Shown here in pieces: positions 8,405 through 17,423 of a stretch of 64,000 bases of DNA. The notes beneath the pieces were generated by a model. The model had not been told where the DNA came from. It saw only the letters and a program-made list of their open reading frames with translations, and searched no databases. Every line of letters starts with the position of its first letter. The stretch's first letter is position 1. The DNA is taken from the NCBI RefSeq assembly GCF_001524445.2, contig NZ_CP013418.1, forward strand, positions 310,001-374,000, given 5' to 3'. This stretch comes from Burkholderia savannae. GTDB lineage: Bacteria > Pseudomonadota > Gammaproteobacteria > Burkholderiales > Burkholderiaceae. A program made the position numbers and the translations under genes.

Positions 8405-8983
8405 TCAGAACCAGCCGGATATCCAACCCGTGATTCCGTTGAACGTACTCTTGATGCTGTCCCACGCGTTTTTGAGCCATGCGACGACGTCTCTTACGAC
8501 TCCCACGATGAAATCTGCAATCTTATTGAAAAGATCGTTGAAGAAATTACCGATCTTGTCTATCAAGACGACAATGGGCTGCTGAAGATCGGGGTGTTCC
8601 AATCCGATTTTTATCGCCGTATCGAAAATCTTGTCGATTCTCGCGTTGGAATCCTCCTTCGCCTTTTTTCTCTGTTCTTCCATCTTCTTTTTGAATTCTT
8701 CGACGGACGTGGGGGACGCTCCCGCGCTCTTCAGCGCTTCGGTTGCGCCGACGATGCCGGTCTCGATTCCGCTCGCTTCTTCCTGTCCGGATGCTTGGGC
8801 GTCGATCTGCAGCCCCTTCAGCAAGTCGTTTTCCTGCGCCGAAAGCTTGACGGAAGACGCCTGCGCGGCGGTGAAATAAGCGGCGAGTTGCTGCGAGGCG
8901 GCATAGCGACGCGGCGACGCTTGGCCGACAGAGGATTTGTAATGCGCACGCATTTCCTCCAGGACATCGACAAATTGGCTCAT
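8405..8983 (-). CDS. small effector/translocator-like protein of unknown function
   Basis: 192 residues, no signal peptide, not recognised. Codon use is visibly less GC-biased than in the neighbours. The N-terminal half is polar and Ser/Ala/Gln-rich (VGQASPRRYAASQQ). Residues about 100-125 form a charged, coiled-coil-like stretch (EEFKKKMEEQRKKAKEDS). The last 60 residues alternate aromatic/hydrophobic and polar positions like amphipathic helices (FNDLFNKIADFIVGVV, ending TGWISGWF). This layout resembles small type III-secreted or membrane-active proteins, but that is inference. It stands alone; GAGGAG precedes the ATG, and an imperfect palindrome (TAGGATTTATTC / GAATACCTA, about 9055-9085) lies upstream. 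Confidence 0.6.
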   Translation of the reverse strand: MSQFVDVLEEMRAHYKSSVGQASPRRYAASQQLAAYFTAAQASSVKLSAQENDLLKGLQIDAQASGQEEASGIETGIVGATEALKSAGASPTSVEEFKKKMEEQRKKAKEDSNARIDKIFDTAIKIGLEHPDLQQPIVVLIDKIGNFFNDLFNKIADFIVGVVRDVVAWLKNAWDSIKSTFNGITGWISGWF

Positions 8984-9532
8984 TTCGTGGCTCCTCGGAA
9001 AAGCACGGATTGAATTTGATAGCGAGAGCCGTGCCGATTATCTCTCGTCTAAAGAGTAGGATTTATTCATCGGCGAATACCTACCATTTTTGTTAGCTTG
9101 ACATTTTCAGGCTTGGGTATTTTCCGACGGCGGCGGGCGGCATGTTCCGCTCCGCGCATGCGCGCTTCGGATGCCGGTTCCGCACGGTGTCGCCGTCGTC
9201 CGGGGCGAGCCGCACGGTGAGCGCGGCATGCAATCGAGCCGGCGCGCGGACCGCGCCGGGCAGGGGCGCGGCTTGCATCAAAGCCCTGGCTCGGCGGCCC
9301 TGTTGCATCGGATGCCGGCAGGGGGCGGCGCCGGCGCGCTGCCGGCCGCTTACGCGGCGGTCCGCGCCGCCGTCGACCCCCGCACGATCTTGAACGACCG
9401 GCTTGAACGACCGGAGTCGCACGGGCCGCGCACTTGTGTGCAAGCGTCGCCGATCACACGGCGCTTGCGGTATGCCGGGCGGCATTCGCCGGGCATCGAG
9501 TGAGGCCCATCGGCGGGCGGTCAGCGCGCTTC

Positions 9533-9589
9533 GAATCCCGAATCCCGAATCCCGAATCCCGAATCCCGAATCCCGAATCCCGAATCCCG
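9533..9589. repeat. 7-bp tandem repeat (gaatccc)n
   Basis: Eight nearly perfect head-to-tail copies of gaatccc in non-coding DNA. The near-perfect copies suggest recent slippage, so it is a likely VNTR. Confidence 0.9.
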
Positions 9590-9814
9590 GGGCTCGCGCT
9601 TCGAGCCCCGCGGCGCATGCGCGCTTCGAATTCGACGACATGCAATGTCGCGCCCCGACGCCGTTCGTGTCGCGCTGCGATGCTTCGCAATTCGCGTCGC
9701 GCGCGGCGTTCCGGCGACTGGAGCGGCATCCCGGTTTCCCGCGTGCCCGCGTCGGTCGAGACCGCGCGAGCGATGCATTGCGTGGACAATGGGCCGATTC
9801 TGCGATTCTGCGAC

Positions 9815-9887
9815 GCGCCGATGCGCCGATGCGCCGATGCGCCGATGCGCCGACGCGCCGACGCGCCGACGCGCCGATTCGCCGATT
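9815..9887. repeat. 8-bp tandem repeat (gcgccgat)n
   Basis: About nine copies of gcgccgat/gcgccgac, then tcgccgat variants. Just upstream is a shorter run of gcgattct. Non-coding, 200 bp before the acetyltransferase start. Confidence 0.9.
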
Positions 9888-10094
9888 CGCCGGGCGGCGC
9901 GGGACGATCGAGTCGCGTCATTCGCGACGTTCGATGCGGCACGCCCCGTCGACGTCTTTTACAATCGAATCCGCCGTCGCGGCGCCGGGCACGGATGTCG
10001 ATCCGGGATCGACGCGCAGGCCTCGGGCCTCGGGCTTCAGGCTTCTGGCTTCGGCGCCGATCGGCGACCCATTCATCGTTTCGGGAAACATTCC

Positions 10095-10829
10095 GTGAGT
10101 GACAACGCATACACCAACGAATTCGGCCAGCCGATCGGCGCGCCGGTGCCCGGCTGGCAGCCGCGTCCCGCGCCGCCGCGCACGCCGATGCAGGGCCGGT
10201 TCTGCCGGATCGAGCCGGTCGACGCGAGCCGGCACGCGGACGATCTCTACGCGGCATACGCATTGGCCGCCGACGGCCGTGACTGGACGTACATGAGCGC
10301 CGGCCCGTTCGCCGACGCCGCGAGCTACCGCGCGTATCTGGCGAAGGCGGCCGAAACCGACGATCCGCTGCATCACGCGATCGTCGATCTCGCGACGGGC
10401 AAGGCGGTCGGCACCTGCGCGCTGATGCGGACCGACCGGGCGAACGGCGTGATCGAGGTCGGCTTCGTCGCGTATTCGCCGCTGCTGCAGAAGACGTGCG
10501 CGGGCACCGAAGCGATGTTCCTGCTGATGCAGCGCGTGTTCGACGAGCTCGGCTATCGCCGCTTCGAATGGAAATGCGACAGCCTCAACGCGCCGTCGCG
10601 CGCGGCGGCGCTCCGCTACGGCTTCGCGTACGAGGGGCTGTTTCGGCAGGCCGTCGTCTACAAGGGCCGGTCGCGCGACACCGCGTGGTATTCGATCGTC
10701 GACCGCGAATGGCCGGCGTTGCGCTCGGCGTTCGGGCAGTGGCTCGCCGCCGGGAATTTCGACGAGCGGGGCCGTCAGCGGCAGCCGCTGGCGACGCTGA
10801 TCGCGGCGGCGCGCGGCGGCGCCGCGTGA
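10095..10829 (+). CDS. GNAT family N-acetyltransferase (RimJ/RimL type)
   Basis: A 244-residue acetyl-CoA-dependent acetyltransferase of the RimJ/RimL-like GNAT group. It has EVGFVAYSPLLQ (strand beta-4) and then the pyrophosphate-binding region KTCAGTEAMFLLM. The sequence RRFEWKCDSLNAPSRAAALRYGFAYEG is the classic C-terminal GNAT motif that places the acceptor cleft. The start is taken as GTG at 10095 (VSDNAYTNEFGQP); upstream in-frame sequence is repeat-derived. The substrate is unknown. A GC-rich hairpin (GGGGCGC/GCGCCCC) lies just after the stop, before the MFS gene. Confidence 0.85.
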   Translation: MSDNAYTNEFGQPIGAPVPGWQPRPAPPRTPMQGRFCRIEPVDASRHADDLYAAYALAADGRDWTYMSAGPFADAASYRAYLAKAAETDDPLHHAIVDLATGKAVGTCALMRTDRANGVIEVGFVAYSPLLQKTCAGTEAMFLLMQRVFDELGYRRFEWKCDSLNAPSRAAALRYGFAYEGLFRQAVVYKGRSRDTAWYSIVDREWPALRSAFGQWLAAGNFDERGRQRQPLATLIAAARGGAA

Positions 10830-10956
10830 CGAAAAGGGGCGCGGCGCGCCCCTCGCCGTTCTTCCCGGCGGCCGTGCGCCCGGTAAAATGTCCGAAACGC
10901 CAACGGCCGCCCGCGGCCGTGATTCGACAACGACGACATTCGGAGACACCCCCGCC

Positions 10957-12375
10957 ATGGCTTCAACGGAAAGCGCCTCGCGCACGTCGGCGTGCGCGAC
11001 GACGATCGACGCCGGCGCCATCTCGGCGCGCCTCGACCGCCTGCCGCCCACGCGCAGCGTCTGGAAACTGGTGGCGCTGCTGAGCCTCGGATTCTTCTTC
11101 GAGCTGTACGATCTGCTTTACAGCGGCTACGTGGCGCCCGGCCTCGTGAAGAGCGGCATCCTCACCGCGACGACGCACGGGCTGTTCGGCACGACGGGCG
11201 TCGCGAGCTTCATCGCGGCGTTGTTCGCGGGGCTCTTCGTCGGCACGATCGCGTGCGGATTTCTCGCCGACCGCTTCGGCCGCCGCGCGGTGTTCACGTG
11301 GTCGCTCCTGTGGTACACGGCCGCGAACATCGTGATGGCGTTTCAGGATACGGCCGCGGGCCTCAATTTCTGGCGCTTCGTCGTCGGGCTCGGGCTCGGC
11401 GTCGAAATGGTGACGATCGGCACGTACATCTCCGAACTGGTTCCGAAGCAGATTCGCGGCCGCGCGTTCGCGTGCGAGCAGGCGGTCGGCTTCGTCGCGG
11501 TGCCTGTCGTCGCGCTGCTCGCGTATCTGCTCGTCCCGCGCGCGCCCCTCGGCCTCGACGGCTGGCGTTGGGTCGTGCTGATCGGCGCGCACGGCGCGAT
11601 CTTCGTCTGGTGGATTCGCCGCCGGTTGCCCGAAAGCCCGCGCTGGCTCGCGCAGCAAGGCAGGCTCGACGAAGCGGATCGCGTGCTCGCCGCGCTCGAG
11701 GCGAGGGTCGAGGCGGAGTATGGCCGGCCGCTGCCGCCGCCCGCGCCCGCCGAGCCCGTCGCGCCGCGCGGCCGGTTCCGCGACATGTGGGCGCCGCCGT
11801 ACCGCAAGCGCACGGTGATGATGACGATCTTCAACGTGTTCCAGACGGTCGGCTTCTACGGCTTCGCGAACTGGGTGCCGACGCTGCTCATCAAGCAGGG
11901 GATCACCGTCACGACGAGCCTCATGTATTCGAGCGTGATCGCGCTCGCGGCGCCGATCGGGCCGCTGATCGGCCTCGCGATCGCCGACCGCTTCGAGCGC
12001 AAGGCCGTGATCGTCGCGATGGCCGGCGCGGCGATGATCGCGGGGCTGATGTTCAGCCGGGCGTCGGCGGCGTGGTGGCTCGTCGCGCTCGGCGTGTGCC
12101 TGACGCTCGCGAACAACATCATGTCGTACAGCTTCCACGCGTATCAGGCGGAGCTGTTCCCGACCGCCATCCGGGCGCGCGCGGTCGGCTTCGTCTATTC
12201 GTGGAGCCGCTTTTCGGCGATCTTCACGTCGTTCGCGATCGCGGCTGTGTTGAAGGGGTTCGGCACGCCGGGCGTGTTCGTGTTCATCGCGGGCGCGATG
12301 GCGATCGTGATGGCGTCGATCGGGCTGATGGGGCCGAGAACGAAGGGAATCGCGCTCGAGACGATTTCGCATTGA
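10957..12375 (+). CDS. MFS transporter, metabolite:H+ symporter type
   Basis: A 472-residue inner-membrane protein with about 12 TM helices. The sugar-transporter-type signature GFLADRFGRRAVF follows TM2. A second-half counterpart is IADRFERKAV, and LPESPRWLAQQGR lies in the central loop. The ATG at 10957 is preceded by GGAGA at good spacing; an upstream in-frame ATG at 10888 would add a polar tail. The family carries organic acids or aromatic compounds; the substrate cannot be read from sequence. It follows the acetyltransferase by 127 bp, but shared function is unproven. Confidence 0.85.
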   Translation: MASTESASRTSACATTIDAGAISARLDRLPPTRSVWKLVALLSLGFFFELYDLLYSGYVAPGLVKSGILTATTHGLFGTTGVASFIAALFAGLFVGTIACGFLADRFGRRAVFTWSLLWYTAANIVMAFQDTAAGLNFWRFVVGLGLGVEMVTIGTYISELVPKQIRGRAFACEQAVGFVAVPVVALLAYLLVPRAPLGLDGWRWVVLIGAHGAIFVWWIRRRLPESPRWLAQQGRLDEADRVLAALEARVEAEYGRPLPPPAPAEPVAPRGRFRDMWAPPYRKRTVMMTIFNVFQTVGFYGFANWVPTLLIKQGITVTTSLMYSSVIALAAPIGPLIGLAIADRFERKAVIVAMAGAAMIAGLMFSRASAAWWLVALGVCLTLANNIMSYSFHAYQAELFPTAIRARAVGFVYSWSRFSAIFTSFAIAAVLKGFGTPGVFVFIAGAMAIVMASIGLMGPRTKGIALETISH

Positions 12376-12818
12376 TGCGCGCCGGGCGGGCAGCGCGCGT
12401 TCGATGTGTGCGCGTGCGTGCCGCCCACGCCTGGCGAAGCGTGCGCCGCCCGCGCTTGGCGCAACGCGTGACGGCCGGGCGGACGTGCGCGCGGCGTGCC
12501 GGCGCGTCGAATTCGGCCGCGATGCAGAGGCTGTTTGATCCGCGCCTTTCGCTTCCCGGCGAACTCACCCGATCGAGCCGGCCTAACCGGGCTCACCTGG
12601 CTGAGCTTGTCCAACCGCGCGCATCCGGCCAGACCCATTCGACCGGACCCATTCGACCGGACCCATTCGACCAGACCCATTCGACCAGACCCATTCGACC
12701 AGACCCATCCGGCCAGACCCATCCGGCCAGACTCATCCGGCCAGACTCATCCGGCGCGCACGGCGCACGCGGCTGCCCCGCGCCGCCGGATGCGGCCGCG
12801 CCATTTTCGCCGTCCGGC
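12376..12818. other. intergenic, carries 14-bp repeat array
   Basis: 443 bp between convergent genes. Apart from the repeat array I see no gene. Confidence 0.5.
12632..12757. repeat. 14-bp tandem repeat, nine copies
   Basis: Unit gacccattcgaccg, drifting to gacccatccggcca and gactcatccggcca. Neighbouring copies share the same variants, a sign of stepwise duplication. It lies between the convergent MFS and DUF2891 genes. Confidence 0.9.
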
Positions 12819-13832
12819 TCAAGCCTCCAGCGCAAGCAGCGCGAACGACGCGAGCCAGTGCTCGCCCATGTAGTCCCCCGCGACGTGCGCGAGCGCGCTC
12901 GCGAGATGCGCGTCGGCCGCGTCGGCGAGCGCCGTCTTGCGCGGATCGCCGTCCGGCAGCGCTCGCGCGAGCGAGCGCTGGCACCATGCGCGGCTCAGGT
13001 TCAGGCCGTCGAGGTGCGCGATCTTGCCGTCGGTGCGATCGGTGACGGTGGCCGGCGTGAAAAGCGTCGCCGGCTCGCGCGCGGCGAGCGACGGCAGGAA
13101 CGCGTCGAACCAAGCGAGGAACTCGGCCGCCGGCAGCACGCGCCGCATCAGCTCCGCCTCCATCAACGCCGGCGACAGGAACTCGTCGCCGCTCGGCTCC
13201 CACGCCTGGCAGTTCGCGTCGCGCAGATGCCAGCGCCGCGCGGTGTCGACGATCAGCGCTTCGAGCGCCGCGCGCCCGGTTTGCCGCGCGAAGTCGAGCG
13301 CGAGCGACAGCGCGAACGCGGTGTTGAAGTGCGTGCCGACGCGCAGCGGATAGGTCGCCTTCGGCAGAAATTCGGTGAAGCGGTCGACGAAGATCTCCGT
13401 CAGCGGCGCGAGCGTGGCCGACCAGCGGCGGCCCGCATTCGACGTCATCGACGCGAGCTGCGCGGACAGCGCGAGCAGCCATCCCCAGCCGTACGGCCTC
13501 TCGAAGCCGAGATTGTGCGGCAGGCTCAAGTACGCCGCCTCGCCGGCGACGTTGTCGGCGGTGAAGTGCGCGTCGACGGTGTCGACGATCCGCTGCGCCT
13601 GTGGCAGATCCGCGAAGCGATCGAGCAGCCGCGTGACGAGCCAGTAACCATGCACGCACGAATGCCAGTCGTAGCTGCCGTAGAAGATCGGATGCAGCGC
13701 GCGCGGCCCGCGCACGTCTTCCGGGCCGGCGAGCGAGTGCGTGAGCTTGTTCGGGTATTCGCGCGTCAGGTGGCCGAGCGCGAGGTTCGCGAATTGCGAG
13801 GCGAGAGCGGGCGTCAGTTGTCGAGTATGCAT
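12819..13832 (-). CDS. DUF2891 family protein
   Basis: 337 residues, likely cytoplasmic, matching the DUF2891 family. Features include NLALGHLTREYPNKL near the N terminus, FYGSYDWHSCVHGYW, GWGWLLAL and a C-terminal HWLASFALLALE. The alternating helices with conserved His/Trp (SYDWHSCVHG) look like an (alpha/alpha)6 toroid, as in glycoside hydrolase or epimerase folds. Catalytic function is not established. I chose the start at 13832 (MHTRQL); upstream in-frame sequence is Arg-rich and low-complexity. Monocistronic by spacing. Confidence 0.75.
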   Translation of the reverse strand: MHTRQLTPALASQFANLALGHLTREYPNKLTHSLAGPEDVRGPRALHPIFYGSYDWHSCVHGYWLVTRLLDRFADLPQAQRIVDTVDAHFTADNVAGEAAYLSLPHNLGFERPYGWGWLLALSAQLASMTSNAGRRWSATLAPLTEIFVDRFTEFLPKATYPLRVGTHFNTAFALSLALDFARQTGRAALEALIVDTARRWHLRDANCQAWEPSGDEFLSPALMEAELMRRVLPAAEFLAWFDAFLPSLAAREPATLFTPATVTDRTDGKIAHLDGLNLSRAWCQRSLARALPDGDPRKTALADAADAHLASALAHVAGDYMGEHWLASFALLALEA

Positions 13833-13940
13833 GGCGAGGGCGTCGGGAAAGGCGGCGCGCGTCGCGCGCGGCCGCGGTCGACGACATGTTACCCGCCGAT
13901 GCCGGAGCATGCATGAATGGCCGCGTTCGCCGCGCGGGCG

Positions 13941-14016
13941 CGCGGCGCGGCGAGGCACGGCGAGGCACGGCGTGGCACGGCGAGGCGCGGCGAGGCACGG
14001 CGTGGCACGGCGTGGC
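13941..14016. repeat. 10-bp tandem repeat (cgaggcacgg)n
   Basis: Seven to eight copies with a/t variation at position 3, ending within 3 bp of the stop codon of the minus-strand lipoprotein gene. Expansion here could alter that gene's 3' end. Confidence 0.9.
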
Positions 14017-14018
14017 GT

Positions 14019-14708
14019 CTATGGGCGGCAGTGCAGCCGGCGGTAGCGGGCTTCGAGCTCGATCTGCTGCTCGCTGCGCTCGCGCTGCTCTTTTGCGTCT
14101 TTCTCGGTGGCCGGATAGGGCTTGTGAGCCCACGGGCGACTCCAGCGATCGGACGCGAGCGGCGCGAAGTTCGACGGTGCGCCGCCGTTCGCGGACGGCA
14201 GCGGCCGCGACGGCGGCGGCTCGTAGACGGGCGGCGCGGGGACTTTCCACGGCGTCGCGCTGTTGATCGTGCTCGGCGCGAGCAGCGACGGCGGCGCCGA
14301 GCGCGCGGCGGCTTGCGCGTGGCGCGCCAGATTGTCGATCTTCGACGCCAGTTCGTCGCATTCTTCCTGCCGGCCCTGATCCTGCGCGAACGCGAAGTTA
14401 CGCTGCAGCGGCGCGATGTATTGCGGCTTCGCGTCGGGCTGCGCGTGCTTCGACAGCGTTTGCGGCGCGAGGCTGCGAGGCGGCGGCGAACGGAATCGGG
14501 CGGCCTCGGGCGGCGGCGTATGCAGCGGCGTGTGCGACGGTGTAAGCGGCGATGTTTGCGGCGGCGCTTGTGGCCGCATTGGCGACGAAGCCGTTTCGGG
14601 CGTGGGCGTTGCGCTCGACGGCGAGCCGCCGAGCGGCTGCGCTTGCGCGCTCGTGCACGCCGCCAGCAGGGTCGCGACCAGTGCCGCGCGCGACATCGGG
14701 ACATTCAT
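14019..14708 (-). CDS. proline-rich putative lipoprotein
   Basis: 229 residues, function not recognised. The N terminus MSRAALVATLLAACTSAQ has a lipobox-like LLAAC, so export and lipidation are likely. Residues about 25-90 are a Pro/Ser/Thr linker (TPSHTPLHTPPPEAARF). The remainder is polar with a charged C-terminal helix (KDAKEQRERSEQQIELE). It may be an envelope-associated structural protein. Confidence 0.6.
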   Translation of the reverse strand: MNVPMSRAALVATLLAACTSAQAQPLGGSPSSATPTPETASSPMRPQAPPQTSPLTPSHTPLHTPPPEAARFRSPPPRSLAPQTLSKHAQPDAKPQYIAPLQRNFAFAQDQGRQEECDELASKIDNLARHAQAAARSAPPSLLAPSTINSATPWKVPAPPVYEPPPSRPLPSANGGAPSNFAPLASDRWSRPWAHKPYPATEKDAKEQRERSEQQIELEARYRRLHCRP

Positions 14709-15445
14709 GTGGCGAGTAGCGACGAAAATCTAACGAGCCGCGAATCGTCTCATGGTTAACCCTGCGGTGTCGACCGGATTCGCGTGGAGATTTGTCTCGA
14801 TGCGAATGACCGGCTCGGGCGTCCCGTCGATGAAAGCCCCCGGCCGCGTTTGCCGGCGCGCACCGGGCGAGCGGTTCTCGTCCGCGCATCAGCCGGCCGT
14901 TCAGGGCCGGCCGGCGCGCGGGGTGTGGCGCGCCGGTTGCATGATGCGCTCTCATGCGTCTCGGTCACGCGGATCGCACGCGCCGGCCGCCCCATGTTGC
15001 CGATTCCGTTTGGCGGAAATCGGCGCATGTCGCGCCATCCATTGCGTTCCTCCACCCATTCGATCGAGGCCCTCCGTTTCATGCCGAGGCGCCGATTGGG
15101 CGGGTGCGCCGGCAATGTGCCGCGCAGCCGCCTCCCGTTGCCGGATTGGCCGAGTCACGATGGTCGCGCATGCCGGGCCGAGGCCGCGCCGCCAGCCGCC
15201 TTGCCGATACGCTTCGCTTCGCTTGGCGGCATCCGTTGCCGGGAATGCCGAATGGCCGCTCTTCGTCAAAAGCGGGCGGCAGACGCGCGAGGCGCACGGT
15301 GGCCGCACCGGCCGGCGTTTTCGATTCGAAACGAAAGGCTGTCGCTCGGCAATCGCGCGGCAGCCTCGCCTCACAGGCGAAATTTATTTCGGATCGACGG
15401 CCGCAATTTCCACGGCGGCCGCACGATGCCCGCGAGGCCGTTGCG
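14709..15445. other. intergenic, no gene recognised
   Basis: 737 bp between two minus-strand genes. Open frames on the plus strand have no domain and atypical composition. I see no RNA gene or clear terminator. Confidence 0.4.
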
Positions 15446-16534
15446 TCAGGCGTGCGCGCTCGTGATGATCGCCCAGGTCGCGATCACGCTGGCGGCCGTC
15501 GTATACGGGCCGTAGCGCGTATAGATCTGGCCCGCTTCCCGCTTCGCCTTTTCGATGTCGTTATCGGGATTGGGAATCTGCGGATCGGACACGTTGCGCA
15601 CCGAGTACCAGCGAGTCAGCGGGAAGTCCTTCATCGTCAGTCCGATCATCGCGTCCCCCATGTCGCATGCGCGTCCCAGATTCTGCAAGCGATAGTGATC
15701 CGTCGAATCGTCGAAGCCGAAGAAGTCCGTCGTGACGAGCGCGTCGGCGGGCTTCGTGAAAATGGTCGGCACGGGCCGCGCCCCCTGGATGTACGCCGCG
15801 TTGACCTTCGTCAGATCGGGCGCGATTGCATCGATCGCGCCGGCCGGCAGCTCGGAAGGGCTGTATTCGGACTTCGCGAATGCGGCCTCCTTGAACTGCG
15901 TCGTGCAGTCGAACTTGACCTTGCTCGCGATCACGACATCGCCCAGTTTCGCTTGGGTGCCGATTCCGCCGCCCGTGCCCGTCGTGATCAGCAGCCTGGG
16001 CCGGATCGTCTGCACGAGCTCGGCGACGAGGCGTTGAAGCGGCGTGTGCGGGCCGTCATATGCGAAGTGCAGGCCGGACTTGAACAGCAGCACGCGGGCG
16101 TTGCCGATCACGCACGGGAAATACAGGCCGAGCGTGTGATAGTAGCGGGCCATGTCCGGCTTCGTGTCGTTGAACGGCGCGCGGGGCCCCGTGACGAGCG
16201 GGATGTACGCATCGACGCCGTGACGGTACAAATACCACGCCGACGGCAGATGATCGGGCGTGAAGAGCGCCGCGAGCGCCGCGGCCTCGGCGGCCGTCCA
16301 CGTGACGACGAGCGCGTCGTAGCCGGCGAAGCGGGTGAGGTCGTCGTTCTCGTGCGGCGCGGGATCGAGCGGCTGCGCGGCGGGCCGTGCGCCGGCGGGC
16401 CACGAGACGGGGTGAGGCAGGCGGCTCGCCCTGGCCAGCAGCGCGGCTTCCAAGCCGCCCTTGACGAAGCGCTCGGCGGGCGCTTCGGGATCATAGTTGA
16501 GGATCAGATCCTCGACGTCGAATGAATGGTTCAT
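15446..16534 (-). CDS. nucleoside phosphorylase-like protein
   Basis: 362 residues with a PNP/UDP-phosphorylase-type fold signature: the phosphate/ribose loop TTGTGGGIGTQAKLGDVVIAS (about 195-215) and a late ACDMGDAMIGL segment where the family keeps its nucleoside-contacting region. The N-terminal 90 residues are extra compared with usual 240-290-residue phosphorylases. A C-terminal hydrophobic segment (YTTAASVIATWAIITSAHA) could be a membrane or packing helix. It is the second gene of a pair, 34 bp after the HETIE-motif gene. Metabolic phosphorylase or a stress/defence nucleosidase are both possible. Confidence 0.7.
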   Translation of the reverse strand: MNHSFDVEDLILNYDPEAPAERFVKGGLEAALLARASRLPHPVSWPAGARPAAQPLDPAPHENDDLTRFAGYDALVVTWTAAEAAALAALFTPDHLPSAWYLYRHGVDAYIPLVTGPRAPFNDTKPDMARYYHTLGLYFPCVIGNARVLLFKSGLHFAYDGPHTPLQRLVAELVQTIRPRLLITTGTGGGIGTQAKLGDVVIASKVKFDCTTQFKEAAFAKSEYSPSELPAGAIDAIAPDLTKVNAAYIQGARPVPTIFTKPADALVTTDFFGFDDSTDHYRLQNLGRACDMGDAMIGLTMKDFPLTRWYSVRNVSDPQIPNPDNDIEKAKREAGQIYTRYGPYTTAASVIATWAIITSAHA

Positions 16535-16568
16535 GAGGGCACCTAAGTTGTTCGAATGATCGGGTGCT

Positions 16569-17423
16569 TCAGTACATCTTCGCGCGCTGGCTCGCGATTT
16601 CCTGCAGCGCCCTGCGGTGTTGCCGGCAGCGTTCGAGCAGCGGCTCGTTCAGGGATTTTTCCGACAGCTCGCGGGTGGTTCGCAATCCCGCCGGCGATCC
16701 GCGCTTCGTGTGCAGCCACTCTCTCAGGCTCTTTTCTTTGGTCTGCGAAGGACCGAGATCGACGATCGTCGGCGGCTCGCTCGGGTCCAGGTATTGCAAT
16801 TGCCGGATTCGCTCGTTGCTCAGATCGATCCACGAGATGTAGCCGCCCGGCAGGATCTCGCGCGGCTTCGTGAGCGCGCCGGTGAAGCTGTAGCGCGTGC
16901 CGCTCGTGACGACCGGATCGTAGAAGTGCGGCGTGATGAAATCGGAGACGGCGATGCCTTGAATCGAATAGCTGTATTTTTCCGCTTCGACCGGATCGCA
17001 GCCTTCGACGAGGTACTCGAACTGCGCGCTGCCGTCCTGGATCTTGCCGCCGACGATCTCGATCGACGTCGACGACTGCAGACGGTTGCCGGCGGGATCG
17101 ATCAGCATCTCGATCGTTTCGTGGCTCGCGGCGATTGTCCATCCGTCGTTGCCGCGCGTCGCGGCGACTTTCGCATACGGCTGGTTGTGCTGATCCAGGT
17201 GAAATCCGCCTTCGCCTTCGGGCAGGACGGGAACCAGCAGCACCGGCCATATGCCGGCCGGAATTTGATTCTGCGACGGCAAATGCCGGACGGTCGCCTG
17301 CACGTTCCAGAACGGCGGCAAATCTCGGATGACTTGCACGTTCAGTGCGGCGGCAGCGGCTTCCACGAGAGCGGGATCGATGGCGTTCGTCGTATCGACG
17401 AGGCCGATCTGGATGACAGTCAT
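16569..17423 (-). CDS. unknown protein with HETIE metallopeptidase-like motif
   Basis: 284 residues, not assigned. Residues 100-110 read SHETIEMLIDP: an H-E-x-x-E with a following Asp, reminiscent of zinc-peptidase helices in which His, Glu and a downstream acid bind metal. The N terminus has a Rossmann-like start (TVIQIGLVDTTNAIDPALVEAAAAALN) but no signal peptide. The C-terminal 80 residues are charged and helical. AGGAG precedes the ATG. The 34-bp gap to the phosphorylase-like gene implies an operon. Confidence 0.6.
   Translation of the reverse strand: MTVIQIGLVDTTNAIDPALVEAAAAALNVQVIRDLPPFWNVQATVRHLPSQNQIPAGIWPVLLVPVLPEGEGGFHLDQHNQPYAKVAATRGNDGWTIAASHETIEMLIDPAGNRLQSSTSIEIVGGKIQDGSAQFEYLVEGCDPVEAEKYSYSIQGIAVSDFITPHFYDPVVTSGTRYSFTGALTKPREILPGGYISWIDLSNERIRQLQYLDPSEPPTIVDLGPSQTKEKSLREWLHTKRGSPAGLRTTRELSEKSLNEPLLERCRQHRRALQEIASQRAKMY

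Larger units (their letters stand above)
8984..10094. other. 1.1-kb intergenic region with two short tandem repeats
   Basis: I see no convincing gene. The open frames are Arg-rich shadows. The region holds the 7-bp and 8-bp tandem repeats listed separately, and an AT-richer stretch at about 9010-9120 that may be the promoter of the minus-strand gene ending at 8405. Confidence 0.5.

Noticed and set aside
8984..9120. Search for a PIP/HrpB-type TTCG-N16-TTCG box before the effector-like gene
   Set aside because: Only one TTCG half is present at a plausible distance; not supported.
9093..9641. 182-residue minus-strand frame with GFGIRDS repeats
   Set aside because: The repeated peptide is just the 7-bp microsatellite read through; composition is Arg/Ala-rich with no domain.
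12632..12757. Repeat array considered as a CRISPR
   Set aside because: Units are head-to-tail 14-mers with no unique spacers.
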